From Scopulibacillus darangshiensis (GTDB lineage: Bacteria; Bacillota; Bacilli; Bacillales; Sporolactobacillaceae), in NCBI RefSeq assembly GCF_004341035.1, contig NZ_SLXK01000001.1, forward strand, positions 62,001-126,000: a DNA stretch of 64,000 nt, given 5' to 3'. This document shows positions 62,989-64,000 of the stretch, one piece after another (positions within the stretch are counted from its first letter, which is position 1; each line of letters opens with the position of its first letter). The position numbers and the translations under genes were made by a program. The notes under the pieces are model-generated. The model searched no databases. It was not told where the DNA came from and was given only the letters and a program-made list of their open reading frames with translations.

Positions 62989-63327
62989 ATGACTATTCAA
63001 GCTGCGCAACAACTGAATGTCGCTTTAACTATTCCGATTCCTTCTGATTCCGTTTTAATTTCTAAAGTTGAGTTGGAGGAGTTAAAGCAGAAAGATTTAA
63101 CGGGCGTCTACTGGAACATGAAGGACTTAGAAAAACGGACCAATCGGAAATCGGAATGGATAAAGGATAACATTCTTTATCCATCAAGGTTTCGCAAGAT
63201 TTTGGATAGTGACAATGGCGGTTTTGTCTTTTATCCCAAATCAAAAGGTCAAACATGGTCTTTCCAAGCTTCTAAAATGTCGGAGTTTCTGGACAAAAAA
63301 TTTAGTAGTATTTTTGCGGGGAGGTGA
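62989..63327 (+). CDS. DUF771 phage protein
   Basis: 112 residues. The DUF771 pattern is seen: LTGVYWNMKDLEKRTNRKSEWIKDNILYPSRFRK, then YPKSKGQTWSFQASKMSEFLDKKF; an excisionase-like helical DNA-binding unit is plausible. Common early gene of Firmicute prophages. GAAAGGGGC precedes the ATG. Confidence 0.82.
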   Translation: MTIQAAQQLNVALTIPIPSDSVLISKVELEELKQKDLTGVYWNMKDLEKRTNRKSEWIKDNILYPSRFRKILDSDNGGFVFYPKSKGQTWSFQASKMSEFLDKKFSSIFAGR

Positions 63328-63331
63328 TCTA

Positions 63332-63499
63332 ATGATCTCAACAAAATATTTCGTCGACTTGCTAAGGAGTTACGAAAGAAAGGATGGTTTTGATAATTAC
63401 TTTATCGGCGTTGTAAAGTCTGTGGCCGATCTCGGAACAATCGACGATTTAAAAGCTGTTGTCGCTGAGTACGAAAAAATCAGATCAGAAAAGGGGTAA
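63332..63499 (+). CDS. Small phage protein, unknown
   Basis: 55 residues, helical and charged (KYFVDLLRSYERKDGF, VAEYEKIRSEKG). The ATG at 63332 has the perfect site GGGGAGGTGATCT; it begins four bases after the DUF771 stop. Codons further upstream in this frame overlap the DUF771 gene. Not recognised. Confidence 0.7.
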   Translation: MISTKYFVDLLRSYERKDGFDNYFIGVVKSVADLGTIDDLKAVVAEYEKIRSEKG

Positions 63500-63506
63500 C
63501 TGAAAA

Positions 63507-63611
63507 ATTTTTAATCCGAATCTAGTAGATCATTTCACTCTATTAATTATCTTGATTGCTTTAATAGGTTTCCTGCTTCTAGTAGCTATCTATTATATGA
63601 TGAATGATTAA
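63507..63611 (+). CDS. Possible 34-residue membrane peptide with ATT start
   Basis: The frame codes NPNLVDHFTLLIILIALIG, then FLLLVAIYYMMND, a clear membrane helix. No ATG/GTG/TTG exists between the preceding in-frame stop (63501-63503) and the helix; ATT at 63507 is the only near-cognate start, with AAGGGG at 63491-63496. It lies in an otherwise tightly packed early operon. Could be unexpressed. Confidence 0.4.
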   Translation: MFNPNLVDHFTLLIILIALIGFLLLVAIYYMMND

Positions 63612-63629
63612 TTTTAAGGAGGTGAAAAC

Positions 63630-63794
63630 ATGAACCCTATATTAATGCAACACGGCATTGAATGGTTAGGAGAAACAGAGGGTCAACGCAGCAAAAAGCT
63701 ACAATCAGAAGTTTTACTATACAGCTGTATGAAGCTAGTAAGTGTGGAAGTCGATGCGAGGGAGGTTGAAGAATATTGCTCACAAAAGGCATGA
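63630..63794 (+). CDS. Small phage protein, unknown
   Basis: 54 residues, MNPILMQHGIEWLGETEGQR to a Cys-Ser-Gln-Lys-Ala end, acidic C-terminal helix. AAGGAGGTG at 63617-63625 is near ideal. Its last 19 bases overlap the next gene in another frame. Not recognised. Confidence 0.7.
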   Translation: MNPILMQHGIEWLGETEGQRSKKLQSEVLLYSCMKLVSVEVDAREVEEYCSQKA

Positions 63795-63976
63795 CACTAA
63801 CAGATCCACAGGAATATGAACCCCGTGAAATATCCACATGTGATGGCTGCGGATTTTGCATTGTGGAAGGTGATGAGATGGTTGATATGGGAAGCGTTCA
63901 TCTTCATGACAGTTTTAATTGTTTTAAGGATTATATTTATCACGATGGGATTAGAAAGATTGCTGGGCAAGAATAA
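63776..63976 (+). CDS. Small zinc-finger-like phage protein
   Basis: 66 residues with CDGCGFC and, 23 residues later, HLHDSFNC, a likely zinc site. The TTG at 63776 has GGGAGG ten bases upstream; an ATG at 63791 is possible but its ribosome site is poor. Overlaps the preceding gene. Role unknown; DNA or protein binding is plausible. Confidence 0.65.
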   Translation: MLTKGMTLTDPQEYEPREISTCDGCGFCIVEGDEMVDMGSVHLHDSFNCFKDYIYHDGIRKIAGQE

Positions 63977-63987
63977 GGAGGGTATTT

Positions 63988-64000
63988 ATGGAAAATTACA
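63988..64000 (+). CDS. Start of a gene cut by the window end
   Basis: AAGGAGGG (63976-63983) followed by ATG GAA AAT TAC. Only four codons are visible; nothing can be said of the product. Confidence 0.5.

Overview
The window is chromosomal DNA from a spore-forming, aerobic member of the Bacillales (Firmicutes). The evidence is a gene order almost identical to the Bacillus subtilis pyk-citZ-icd-mdh-phoPR-polA-mutM-coaE-gapB-speD-nrdR-dnaB-dnaI-ytxC-thrS-infC-rpmI-rplT-ysdABC ... sspI-ysgA-pheST-rnhC-cvpA-polX-mutS2-yshE-lcfA-fadR-fadB-etfBA-trxA-uvrC-lysC-yslB-sdhCAB-gerE-ysmB-racE-gerM-rph-ysnA-ysnB segment, together with spore genes (sspI, gerE, gerM, ytxC) and Gram-positive regulatory RNAs (two T-boxes, a lysine riboswitch, an L20 leader). 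I cannot name the genus. TTG start codons are unusually common, even for citZ and icd.

Layout: 1-7.1 kb holds the pyruvate kinase tail, a thioesterase, fxsA, ytvI (opposite strand), the citZ-icd-mdh TCA operon and a MaoC-like gene. 7.2-13.7 kb is phoPR-polA-mutM-coaE. 13.8-15.8 kb holds gapB, with a promoter carrying paired CcpN-like sites and a cre-like site, and speD behind a structured leader. 15.8-20.2 kb carries nrdR and the replication-restart genes dnaB/dnaI, then ytxC. 20.2-24.2 kb is thrS (T-box) and infC-rpmI-rplT (L20 leader, ATT start). 24.2-24.8 kb is a non-coding array of 52-bp tandem repeats plus a 30-bp palindrome. 24.8-30.6 kb has ysdA/ysdB/dut/ysdC and a MurNAc recycling operon (murQ-murP-murR-type). 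30.8-42.1 kb has sspI, ysgA, pheST (T-box), rnhC, cvpA, polX, mutS2, yshE and an overlooked 26-residue membrane peptide. 42.2-47.8 kb is the fatty-acid beta-oxidation cluster under FadR/CcpA-type sites, then trxA. 47.9-51.8 kb has uvrC, lysC (riboswitch, internal beta-subunit start) and yslB. 52.1-60.4 kb has sdhCAB, gerE, ysmB, racE, gerM, rph, ysnA and ysnB. Two tRNAs (Gly-TCC, Arg-TCT) follow. From 60.6 kb to the end lies the left end of an integrated phage-like element: integrase, LexA-type repressor, a divergent operator region with repeated CGAATTTATTCG palindromes, and small early genes.

Most of the window is ordinary core genome. The least explained signals are non-coding: the 52-bp array, a dispersed structured repeat family (14.9, 19.2 and 51.9 kb) with long and short forms, a 24-bp element next to terminators, the speD leader, and the phage switch with its tiny ORFs. 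I see no new multi-gene system that I could defend. All assignments rest on reading the sequence and remembered family features; no database search was run.
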